Made by a program: the position numbers and the translations under genes. DNA of 6,481 bases from Balneolaceae bacterium (lineage in GTDB: Bacteria > Bacteroidota > Rhodothermia > Balneolales > Balneolaceae). The stretch covers positions 1-6,481 of the forward strand of contig SKWF01000107.1 of the NCBI GenBank assembly GCA_007129085.1. Reading direction: 5' to 3'. This document shows, in pieces, positions 1 to 5,932 of the stretch (positions are counted from its first letter, which is position 1; each line of letters starts with the position of its first letter). The notes under the pieces were generated by a model. The model saw only the letters and a program-made list of their open reading frames with translations, had not been told where the DNA came from and did no database searches.

Positions 1-1
1 A

Positions 2-112
2 CCGAGAGGCAGAGGCATCATCCTTTTCTATAAGAGCTCTAAATATTTGGCAGATATTGGATTAACGAAATGTATTCGGCCAACCAAATTCACCTTCCGA
101 TTAATGGGCTAA
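2..112 (+). CDS. Partial open frame entering from the left edge, unidentified
   Basis: The frame is open from the window edge to a TAA at 110-112, giving 36 residues that begin PRGRGIILFYKSSKYLADIG and end in FTFRLMG. I do not recognise the family. The mixed composition (charged, aromatic and hydrophobic residues rather than low-complexity AT-driven residues) makes a real C-terminus more likely than chance. The other two plus-strand frames close sooner. Without upstream sequence it cannot be told whether this is the end of an intact gene or another remnant. A purine-rich AAAAAGGAGGG follows the stop at 111-121, but only a 9-codon frame (ATG at 138) lies beyond it. Confidence 0.35.
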   Translation, partial: PRGRGIILFYKSSKYLADIGLTKCIRPTKFTFRLMG

Positions 113-298
113 AAAGGAGGGTATAAATCGATAGATAATGAAAATTACATCAATACAGATAATCTAAACTATATTTACGTTGGTTAACCAGTTAAATACC
201 TGTTTCTACCTTTGAACGATTTACTCTTATTGACAATAGGCAATACGCCTAATTGCAGCTGTAGAATAGGCACAACATGGCAAACGATGTGCTATACT
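113..298. other. Intergenic stretch, no gene seen
   Basis: No convincing coding frame on either strand. It holds an SD-like AAGGAGGG at 114-121 with no gene at proper spacing. It also has a small inverted repeat TAGGC-AATAC-GCCTA near 238-252, with a further TAGGC about 15 bases on. These lie downstream of the minus-strand Pmp3-like gene, but no T-run follows on that strand, so I do not call a terminator. Confidence 0.5.
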
Positions 299-457
299 TT
301 AGTTTTTGGAGATAACCCAAATTGCATGAATAATGCCCGGAATATATCCAAGAATTGTCAGTAATAAATTCAACCAGAATGCGCCGGTTAATCCCACCTC
401 TAAAAATACTCCGATCGGTGGTAGAATTATTGCAAAGATGATTTTTATAATATCCAT
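299..457 (-). CDS. YqaE/Pmp3 family small membrane protein
   Basis: This 52-residue protein reads MDIIKIIFAIILPPIGVFLE at the start, then a second hydrophobic stretch with GAFWLNLLLTILGYIPGIIHAIWVI. Those are the hallmark segments of the YqaE/Pmp3 (UPF0057, PF01679) family: LPPxGVFLE after the first membrane helix, and N-LLT-LG-PG-IHA-W across the second. The length matches the usual 50-60 residues. Family members are two-helix inner-membrane proteins linked to membrane potential and salt, cold or other stress; the exact role in bacteria is poorly defined. The ATG (complement of 455-457) has an AAGAGGG ribosome binding site (complement of 466-472) eight bases upstream. It appears monocistronic, with no neighbour of related function. 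Confidence 0.93.
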   Translation of the reverse strand: MDIIKIIFAIILPPIGVFLEVGLTGAFWLNLLLTILGYIPGIIHAIWVISKN

Positions 458-791
458 ATTAGGTACCCTCTTGATTAAAATTCAATTTATTCGATGAACC
501 ATTTAATAGCCTATGCCAAATCACAGAGCTACAGACTCTCAATATATCACAGGAATTTTCTATTAAAAATTTTTTGAAACGAAACAGTGACTTCTATAAT
601 AATCAGCCTTAGAAAGCATAAAACCGCTATTCTAATAATTATGCTTAGTGATAGAGTACCTCATAACAGACCTAAATTGAAGGTTTAGTTTTTACTCAAT
701 ATCTGTTTTGAAACGATGATCAGATCAAATCTAAAACCCGTGATATAGTCATATAAGGATCAAGAAATCGAGAGAGAATAGCATGAAATGA

Positions 792-819
792 ATCAACTGT
801 AAAAAATACAATTGTTGAT
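792..819. repeat. Bulged hairpin upstream of sbnA-like gene
   Basis: ATCAACTGTA (792-801) can pair with TACA (807-810) plus GTTGAT (814-819), leaving a three-base ATT bulge and an A-rich five-base loop. That is ten pairs in total. It lies about 140 bases before the SbnA-like start. It could be an operator, a leader structure or a relic. No T-run follows on the plus strand, and reading in the minus direction also gives no clear terminator. Confidence 0.35.
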
Positions 820-935
820 CCAACCCATATAACCATTTATCGATTATTTGTTTTTATATAGAGAATCCCATGCATGTTTAGGAAAACCGATAGTCCGGCT
901 GGCATCAACTCCATCATCATGAATGGTCTAAACCT

Positions 936-948
936 TGTTTCATAAACA
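936..948. promoter_or_regulatory. Short perfect inverted repeat before sbnA-like start (possible operator)
   Basis: TGTTT-CAT-AAACA is a perfect 5+3+5 inverted repeat ending 12 bases before the ATG at 961. Its position could let a repressor block transcription or ribosome access. It does not match a Fur box. Short repeats arise easily in AT-rich DNA, so this is only a candidate. Confidence 0.2.
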
Positions 949-960
949 CAAGATATTCTT

Positions 961-2043
961 ATGGCAATAAAAACAGGTATCTTATCAACGATAGGTAATA
1001 CTCCCCTGGTGGCACTGAATAAATTATACCCTGCCACTTCTTCCAAATTATTTGCAAAACTCGAGATGCTGAATCCCGGTGGGGGTACGAAAGACCGAAC
1101 GGCTTTGCTGATGCTATCCAAAGCTGTGGAGGATGGTAAACTCGATCAGAACAGTACGGTTATTGAATCAAGTTCGGGCAATATGGCGATAGGCCTTGCC
1201 CAGGTTTGCCGGTACCTGGATTTGAATTTAATCGTGGTGACAGATCCAAAGATCAATCGCCATACAATCGATCTTCTTCGGGCATATGGAGCTGAGATCG
1301 AACATGTTACAGAGGCCGACTCAGACGGAAATTACCTTGAAAAAAGGCTGAAGCGAGTCAAAGAGTTGCGAGACTCCATACCGAATAGCTACTGGCCTAA
1401 TCAGTATTCAAATGATCTGAATCCGGAAGCTCACTATCAAACCATGAAAGAGATTATTGATGTATGTACGGAGCCACCCGACTATCTCCTTGCAGCAACG
1501 AGTACGTGCGGAACCATCATGGGATGCGCAAGATATGTACGCGAGCATAATCTGAAAACAAAAATTGTGGCTGTGGATGCAGTGGAGAGCATAGTTTTTG
1601 GCACATCCAAAGGAAACCGGCTGATACCGGGCCATGGAGCCGGCAGGAAATCTGATCTGCTTGACGAATCCTATATTGACCACATATTTCATATGACAGA
1701 TATAGATTGTGTTATCGGCTGCCGACGCCTGCTGCAGCGTGAATCAATATTGGCCGGTGGATCAACCGGAGCAGTAGTAATGGCGGTTGAAAAATTACAG
1801 TCTCAGGTTCCGGAAAATTCAAGCTGTGTGATGATCTTCTCAGACAGTGGTGAACGCTATCTGGATACCATTTTCAATGATTCCTGGGTAAAGAAAACGT
1901 TTGATAAAACACGGAAGCCAACCCAGAAAAATTCAGACAAAAATAGAGCGCATGCACCAACATCGGCTATATTAAATAGTAAAAGCGGGCTGATTGATGA
2001 GAGATGGCCAAATAAAAATGGTGGAGCTGAAAACCATTCGTGA
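961..2043 (+). CDS. sbnA: SbnA-like PLP-dependent N-(2-amino-2-carboxyethyl)-L-glutamate synthase
   Basis: This is a fold-type II PLP enzyme of the cysteine synthase superfamily. SbnA joins O-phospho-L-serine to L-glutamate; a partner (SbnB in Staphylococcus) then releases 2,3-diaminopropionate for siderophore assembly. In order, the sequence shows GNTPLV (12-17), NPGGGTKDR with PLP lysine Lys44, the substrate loop ESSSGN (69-74), NQYSNDLN (147-154), a phosphate-binding loop STCGT (181-185), PGHGAGR (224-230), GCRRLL, AGGSTG (266-271) and DSGERYLD (296-303). Recalled S. aureus SbnA shares NQYANELN, IFAGGSTG and DRGDRYLD, which favours SbnA over CysK. Oddities are Gly42, where relatives have Ser before the x-Lys-Asp-Arg, and a charged tail after ~residue 315 that makes it ~34 residues longer than SbnA. 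An in-frame TAA at 943-945 fixes the start at 961; no strong SD is visible. Its 3' end overlaps the next, broken gene by 26 bases, as in a coupled operon. Confidence 0.87.
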   Translation: MAIKTGILSTIGNTPLVALNKLYPATSSKLFAKLEMLNPGGGTKDRTALLMLSKAVEDGKLDQNSTVIESSSGNMAIGLAQVCRYLDLNLIVVTDPKINRHTIDLLRAYGAEIEHVTEADSDGNYLEKRLKRVKELRDSIPNSYWPNQYSNDLNPEAHYQTMKEIIDVCTEPPDYLLAATSTCGTIMGCARYVREHNLKTKIVAVDAVESIVFGTSKGNRLIPGHGAGRKSDLLDESYIDHIFHMTDIDCVIGCRRLLQRESILAGGSTGAVVMAVEKLQSQVPENSSCVMIFSDSGERYLDTIFNDSWVKKTFDKTRKPTQKNSDKNRAHAPTSAILNSKSGLIDERWPNKNGGAENHS

Positions 2044-2145
2044 AGTAGCAATCATAGGCGGCGGCCCAAAAGGAATCTATGGGTTTAATATTGAATAAGT
2101 TATGGAGTTTATCACGTCTCATCTAGGTAGAAATAATAACTGTGA
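2018..2145 (+). pseudogene. N-terminal remnant of FAD/NAD(P)-binding protein, interrupted and truncated
   Basis: An ATG at 2018, inside the SbnA-like gene, opens a frame reading MVELKTIREVAIIGGGPKG, then IYGF. This is the first strand and glycine-rich dinucleotide loop of an FAD/NAD(P)-binding oxidoreductase. The frame hits TAA at 2096-2098 after 26 codons. The same frame continues sensibly as VMEFITSHLGRNNNCE, fitting the helix and second strand that normally follow the loop. CAA to TAA would be one simple explanation of the stop. Homology appears to end at about 2146, where a different gene begins in another frame, so more than 80% of a normal protein of this type is missing. The overlap with the upstream gene suggests it was the second gene of an operon. 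The family call rests on about 43 codons; a short leader peptide is unlikely given the motif. Confidence 0.68.
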
Positions 2146-2335
2146 AACCTTCAGTTTGCCGGATTCCATTTTCACCTGAATGGGTATTCGGCGGAGCAAC
2201 GGAGTGAAGCCCTTTTGCTATCTATTCATCTCGCAGATAGGTTAAAGACTCACGATATCCGAACGTCATTTATCGATATGGGCGGGGGAATTCTGGTTAA
2301 CTACCTCTCTTCAAAATCAGAATGTCATACAATTG
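2146..2335 (+). pseudogene. Internal fragment of type III PLP-dependent decarboxylase (LysA/SbnH-like)
   Basis: The frame opens just after a TGA at 2143-2145 and has no plausible start codon. It reads NLQFAGFHFHLNGYSAEQRS, then after ~20 residues SFIDMGGGILVNYLSSKSE. GFHFH-x-GYSAEQR and (L/I)D-x-GGG-x-x-x-x-YL are features of the LysA/ornithine-decarboxylase-type PLP decarboxylases (alanine racemase-like barrel). The glycine triplet at 2281-2289 belongs to the PLP phosphate-binding loop. SbnH of the staphyloferrin B pathway belongs to this superfamily, which fits the SbnA-like gene upstream. Only about 60 residues of an expected ~400 are present: the PLP lysine region, N-terminal half and C-terminal domain are missing. 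The frame stays open to a TGA at 2371-2373, but the last ~15 codons lie antisense to the aminotransferase end and carry no family signal. Non-functional as it stands. Confidence 0.75.
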
Positions 2336-3508
2336 TTAAGCACTTACCAATCTCTGCTTTTCAGATCTCTTGACAGTATCCGGTAACGAGTTTAAACAAT
2401 CAATTATAATATTAAGGTGATAGGAATCCATAAATTGGTGTATGGGGAGTTCCAGCAGCCGATCTTTAAGCATACTAGCTCCTTTAAATCCATCCAATCC
2501 GAATGGAGCTTCCGGCCAGCCAACATAGCACAGCACTCCGGCATCAGATATTGCTTTTTGAATCTGGTCCCGTGTGCCCGTTGGAGTCAGAATCGGCATA
2601 CTAAATGGCACAAAACCTTTTTTTAGTAAATATTGACCTTTTTTTTCTCTCTTCGCATACCGCTCCAATCCCATCGGAAAAAATGAATCCAGATCATTAA
2701 TACCATTCAATAAATGGAGAAAGTTTTTGCGGCGTTTATCGACCATTTTGTCTAAGTCTGAAACTTTGTTATACCACATGAAAAAAAAGTCCATATTTTT
2801 AACCCGCACAAAATGTTGTTCCGAATAATTTATATACCCGTTATAACGCATCGTTGATTGTTTAAATGGGCTGTATGCTTTAAGTAGTTTATTAACCTTG
2901 TATTTTATGCGCGATCCTGCAAAATGATACATTGTAAAAGGAGTCCAAACCCTTTTGTTTCGGGATGGCTTAAAATCCCACGATTTTATATTTAAAACCA
3001 TTGCCCCGCCGCAGTGCAGCTGCAGCATTTTTCTTGTACTGAACAATGTGCAATTACCAGTGGAGCCAAGCTGCCTTCCCTTGTAATATGAGTTCATAGT
3101 GTGTGCACAATCTTCAATTAGATATACACCTGCACATTCTGTAATGTTTTTTAATGGCTTCAAATCAACAGGAACACCAAAATAGTGAATGGCAAATACA
3201 GCCTGTGTCTGATCGTCTATCAAGTCGCTGATTTCTTTCAGGTCAATATTCAAATCTGTGGAGACATCGTAAAATTTAGGTTCATATCCCGCTGCAAGAA
3301 TAAAGCGGTACAATTTTGCAGGAATATATACCGGCATCACTATATTCGGCTTTTTCATCGGGCGGTTTTCTTGCAGCCACACCATAACATCATAGAAAGC
3401 GTGTGATGCATTGCCATAATAATATGGACTGCCTTTAAACTGCCTCAAATATTGATCGAGTGATTTTTTACCGATCGGTTTTTCTGTATTTACGGATAAC
3501 TTTTTCAT
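2336..3508 (-). CDS. DegT/DnrJ/EryC1/StrS-family PLP aminotransferase
   Basis: This is a fold-type I PLP enzyme of the family that aminates keto-sugar nucleotides, used in polysaccharide, lipopolysaccharide and antibiotic sugar synthesis. From the ATG at 3508 it is 390 residues, normal for the family. Visible motifs are MPVYIP (58-63), AIHYFG (106-111), IEDCAH (131-136) with Asp133 placed to bind the PLP ring nitrogen, and LFSTRK (155-160) with Lys160 as the likely Schiff-base lysine before CGG. The usual glycine-rich stretch after the lysine is replaced by MLQLHC, so the substrate may be unusual. Starting at 3508 is preferred: AAGGAG sits nine bases upstream, whereas the alternative TTG at 3547 overlaps the upstream gene and has no binding site. 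It is the second gene of a two-gene operon with the GNAT protein. The sugar or other substrate cannot be read from the sequence. Confidence 0.85.
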   Translation of the reverse strand: MKKLSVNTEKPIGKKSLDQYLRQFKGSPYYYGNASHAFYDVMVWLQENRPMKKPNIVMPVYIPAKLYRFILAAGYEPKFYDVSTDLNIDLKEISDLIDDQTQAVFAIHYFGVPVDLKPLKNITECAGVYLIEDCAHTMNSYYKGRQLGSTGNCTLFSTRKMLQLHCGGAMVLNIKSWDFKPSRNKRVWTPFTMYHFAGSRIKYKVNKLLKAYSPFKQSTMRYNGYINYSEQHFVRVKNMDFFFMWYNKVSDLDKMVDKRRKNFLHLLNGINDLDSFFPMGLERYAKREKKGQYLLKKGFVPFSMPILTPTGTRDQIQKAISDAGVLCYVGWPEAPFGLDGFKGASMLKDRLLELPIHQFMDSYHLNIIIDCLNSLPDTVKRSEKQRLVSA

Positions 3509-3517
3509 TGAAACCCT

Positions 3518-3523
3518 CTCCTT
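3518..3523 (-). promoter_or_regulatory. Ribosome binding site deciding the aminotransferase start
   Basis: On the minus strand, AAGGAG (complement of 3518-3523, followed by AGGG) lies nine bases before the ATG at 3508, in the 16-base gap after the GNAT stop codon. It is one of the strongest Shine-Dalgarno matches in the window and rules in favour of the ATG over the upstream TTG. Confidence 0.8.
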
Positions 3524-3524
3524 T

Positions 3525-4877
3525 TTACTTTTTTGATCTATGCTCAATGCGTCTCAGTAGAAATTGTTTGTAATCTGTTAATCCCTCAAAAAGTGGTTTG
3601 TCATTAAAAACGAGTTTAAGATGTGATATCTCGCCCCTTCCCTCACTAACCACTTTCAGAATTCTTTTTACCAGACCAGAAAACACTCTACCCTTTTTAG
3701 AGCCGGAAACGATAGTTATTTTTTTGTTCTGATTGACTTTCGTGGCCATTCTTAATTTAAATTCTTCCGATCCACGCAGCATATCGAAAACTTCTACTCC
3801 ATCTTTAATAGCTTCATTCAATCTTGCATATAGCAACACATTCCCCGGCCCCTGTTTTCTATACCGTGGGTTTTCATCCATGCCCCGGTGCATCAGATAT
3901 ACCCTGTTTTTATAGGTTAGAAGCACATCAACTGCTACAATTTTCTTCCCTTCGCCTACCGGAACCGCCAAATTAAATTCCATCCAATCTTTATCGTAAA
4001 ATGATTTTGTGACCTCTATAAAAAAATCATGCATCCTTTTTTCCGAAAATGTACCGGGGAGTCCACGGCTGTTCCATTGCTCCTGATGCATTCGAATAAA
4101 CTCCGCTACTACACCGGACAACTCCTCTGCATGCTCTGCCTTTTTTATATTAAAAATCTTGGTATTTCCTATTGAGCGTTTATAATAACGTCTGACATTA
4201 TACCTCTCTTTAGCATTCATAGAGTTCAGATATGCGTCCCATGTAGAATCGAGTTGAATTACCGGACTCGAAGACGCTTGTTCTATTTTATAACTCCATT
4301 CGTAGTTAATTTTTTCCATTTGTGGAATCATCATTTTACTAATGGCGCTCTTACTAGAAACTTCATCAAAAACAATCTCATCGAATTCGGATTTAATCTC
4401 TTTAAAATGCTTGAGAATTAGTTTGTAAAATATTTTTTCAAAACCGGGGTGAATGATACAATCCAAGTAATCCGAATAGGAAACAGTGCCAAGTAAAGGC
4501 TCTCCTTTCGGCTGACTTACATAAGAGCCCAAAAAACGCAGGCAAGAGTATACTTTTCGGCCAAATAGTGTTACATCATCTTCAAAAAGTGGAGCTATAG
4601 CAACCAGCTTGTTTCCTTTATACAGTGCCACGATGTGCAAATTCTTTTTTGTACCAAAATGCTTCCACCATATACGATTCCATTCATAAGTTTGATAGAC
4701 ATGTGTGTTAGACTCCCGTACCAACTCAGTCCACTCTTGTTCAAACGCGTCAAAATCATCAGTTTGCGTAATGATTTTGACTTTTATCTCTTCTTCTAAC
4801 CTTTTGTGAAGATCACCGTTTTGGAATAGTTCAATTTCAACAGATTGTGATTCAGGTGTAATCAGATCGGCGCCCAT
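3525..4877 (-). CDS. CelD/FemAB-like GNAT acetyltransferase (Acetyltransf_6 type)
   Basis: This 450-residue protein belongs to the BioF2-like GNAT group (PF13480), found in cellulose/exopolysaccharide (CelD) and other surface-polymer loci; it would be cytoplasmic. The N-terminal half shows QTYEWNRIWWKHFG (62-75), LVAIAPLF (91-98), LRFLGS (113-118) and SDYLDCIIHPGF (135-146). The C-terminal acyltransferase domain shows NAKERYNVRRYYKR (221-234), MHQEQWNSRGLPGTF (263-277), MDENPRYRKQGPGNVLLY (333-350) and VFDMLRGSEEFKLR (363-376), all characteristic of the family. The extra ~70 residues at the C-terminus are basic and not recognised. The ATG at 4877 has no clear Shine-Dalgarno, which is common in Bacteroidota; the conserved region begins near residue 33, so a slightly later start cannot be excluded. 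It is the first gene of an operon with the aminotransferase; one could make an amino group and the other acylate it, but that is inference. Confidence 0.85.
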   Translation of the reverse strand: MGADLITPESQSVEIELFQNGDLHKRLEEEIKVKIITQTDDFDAFEQEWTELVRESNTHVYQTYEWNRIWWKHFGTKKNLHIVALYKGNKLVAIAPLFEDDVTLFGRKVYSCLRFLGSYVSQPKGEPLLGTVSYSDYLDCIIHPGFEKIFYKLILKHFKEIKSEFDEIVFDEVSSKSAISKMMIPQMEKINYEWSYKIEQASSSPVIQLDSTWDAYLNSMNAKERYNVRRYYKRSIGNTKIFNIKKAEHAEELSGVVAEFIRMHQEQWNSRGLPGTFSEKRMHDFFIEVTKSFYDKDWMEFNLAVPVGEGKKIVAVDVLLTYKNRVYLMHRGMDENPRYRKQGPGNVLLYARLNEAIKDGVEVFDMLRGSEEFKLRMATKVNQNKKITIVSGSKKGRVFSGLVKRILKVVSEGRGEISHLKLVFNDKPLFEGLTDYKQFLLRRIEHRSKK

Positions 4878-5309
4878 AGCAATTTTTTTAAATTTGGATG
4901 AATTACTCTTGATTTATGGAAGTATTCGATCAGTGGACTTAATCGGCTCACAACTTTCAAAGATGTCTACTTCTCGATGATGAGATATGCCCCTTCTCAA
5001 AATGAATAGTCAATTAAACACTCAGAAAAATACGTCTGCTTCCGTAAGGTATTTATACAAATGATGTGCCAAGTATACTCGAAATCGTAAATAGAAGAGA
5101 ATATTGTCTTTTTAGCTATCAATCAGATAATTGGGAGTAAATCGCCCATTGTAGTTGAGCATGGATTGCTAAACAATTTTACACGAAATCATAAATATGT
5201 GTAAAATGTTCACGTTTTATTATAGGGTTGCGTACCGATCCGGTCGTGATAAAAAGTGACTGAGGGTGTATTTGGTGAGGTCATCATCCGGAGAAAAATT
5301 TCCGTCTAT
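4878..5309. other. 432-base gene-free region between regulator and GNAT operon
   Basis: All six frames are short and I recognise no protein fragment. The promoter of the minus-strand GNAT-aminotransferase operon should be here, but no convincing promoter pair stands out. Notable contents are an 8-bp perfect inverted repeat at 5177-5206, a 13-of-14 direct repeat (5080-5093 and 5184-5197), and a small ACCG-ATC-CGGT inverted repeat at 5234-5244. Confidence 0.6.
5177..5206. repeat. Inverted repeat TTTTACAC...GTGTAAAA
   Basis: TTTTACAC (5177-5184) and GTGTAAAA (5199-5206) are perfectly complementary around a 14-base AT-rich spacer. Four more pairs (AACA with TGTT) are possible past a one-base bulge. 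It lies about 100 bases beyond the regulator's stop codon and 300 bases before the GNAT start. It may be an operator or a transcription-ending hairpin; the A/T tails on both arms would allow a weak terminator in either direction. Confidence 0.4.
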
Positions 5310-5870
5310 TTACAAATCTTCAAGATTACTTTGGCGCATGTCCTTCAGCTCTTTAAAATAAGTGGGAGTAAGCCCCGTAACTTTTTTAAACTGGTTTGAT
5401 AGGTGGGCTACACTGCTATAATGTAATTTGTAGGCAATTTCAGTGAGCGTGAGTTCATCATAAATCAACAACTCTTTTACTTTTTCAATCTTATGCAGAA
5501 TGATGTAATGCTGAATAGTCATTCCTTTTACTTCCGTAAATGTATTGGAGAGGTAATTATAGTCGTAATTTAATTTATTGCTGATATAACTTGAATCGTT
5601 CACTTTTGGTACTTCATCGGAGTAGTGGATCATTTCTACAATAACGGCTTTAATCCTTTCCACCAGGATGTTTTTTTTATCATCCAGAAGTTCAAGCCCC
5701 GCTTTTTTCAGGTTTATATTGAACGTTTCGAGCTGTTCATCTGAGATATCTTCCTTTATGTCAACCATACCAAGATCAATAGAAACACAAGTTAGTCCGA
5801 GCTTTTCAAGTTCATTTTTAACGAGCATCTTACAACGCAAGCTTACCATATATTTAATATATAGTCTCAT
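5310..5870 (-). CDS. AraC-family transcriptional regulator with degenerate HMA-like N-terminus
   Basis: From the ATG at 5870 this is 186 residues. The C-terminal ~95 residues form the two helix-turn-helix AraC DNA-binding domain: SYISNKLNYDYNYLSNTF (94-111) and LTEIAYKLHYSSVAHLSNQF (142-161), followed by the family signature KKVTGLTPTYFKELK (162-176). The N-terminal ~40 residues (LYIKYMVSLRCKMLV...DLGMVDI) resemble a ferredoxin-like heavy-metal-associated fold. The MxCxxC metal site is reduced to MVSLRC (8-13), with Ser10 in place of the first cysteine. Compact regulators of this kind are common in Bacteroidota genomes. The ATG is preferred over a TTG at 5894 because relatives, as I recall them, begin with the LYIKxMV segment; GGGGA stands just upstream. 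Its target is unknown. The GNAT operon on the same strand is nearest, but a 432-base gap argues against a shared transcript. Confidence 0.87.
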   Translation of the reverse strand: MRLYIKYMVSLRCKMLVKNELEKLGLTCVSIDLGMVDIKEDISDEQLETFNINLKKAGLELLDDKKNILVERIKAVIVEMIHYSDEVPKVNDSSYISNKLNYDYNYLSNTFTEVKGMTIQHYIILHKIEKVKELLIYDELTLTEIAYKLHYSSVAHLSNQFKKVTGLTPTYFKELKDMRQSNLEDL

Positions 5871-5902
5871 ATTCCCCAATCTTCTTGAACTCAACTCTAA
5901 TT

Positions 5903-5932
5903 TAAATATACAATGCCAATCGTAATTTCAAA
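5903..5932 (-). promoter_or_regulatory. Possible Bacteroidota-type promoter for the AraC regulator
   Basis: On the minus strand, TTTG (complement of 5929-5932) is followed after 18 bases by TATATTTA (complement of 5903-5910). The Bacteroidota consensus is TTTG at -33 and TAnnTTTG at -7; only the final base of the -7 box differs. It lies 33-62 bases before the ATG at 5870, leaving a short leader of about 25 bases. AT-rich DNA makes such matches common. Confidence 0.4.

Larger units (their letters stand above)
458..960. other. 503-base gene-free region between pmp3-like and sbnA-like genes
   Basis: Both strands are interrupted by frequent stops, and I recognise no protein fragment. The region must hold the divergent promoters of the two flanking genes, but I cannot place either with confidence. 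It contains an 11-bp direct repeat (TTTTGAAACGA at 572-582 and 706-716), a bulged hairpin at 792-819, and a short perfect inverted repeat at 936-948 just before the SbnA-like start. Confidence 0.6.

Noticed and set aside
134..152. Fur-box-like GATAATGAAAATTACATCA
   Set aside because: Only about 12 of 19 positions fit the consensus, the right half does not match, and no gene start is close.
837..1121. Minus-strand open frame over the start of the SbnA-like gene
   Set aside because: Antisense to a well-supported gene, with no recognisable motif.
961..2043. Assignment as ordinary cysteine synthase CysK/CysM
   Set aside because: NQYSNDLN, the GCRRLL-AGGSTG arrangement and DSGERYLD fit SbnA better, and the neighbouring remnants support a diaminopropionate context.
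2099..2335. Terminator between the convergent genes
   Set aside because: No GC-rich stem followed by a T-run on either strand; the sequence is explained by pseudogene remnants.
3509..3547. Upstream TTG start for the aminotransferase
   Set aside because: It overlaps the GNAT gene and lacks a ribosome binding site; the ATG at 3508 has AAGGAG at ideal spacing.
5871..5894. TTG start for the AraC regulator
   Set aside because: The conserved segment begins at the ATG at 5870, which also has a purine-rich sequence before it.
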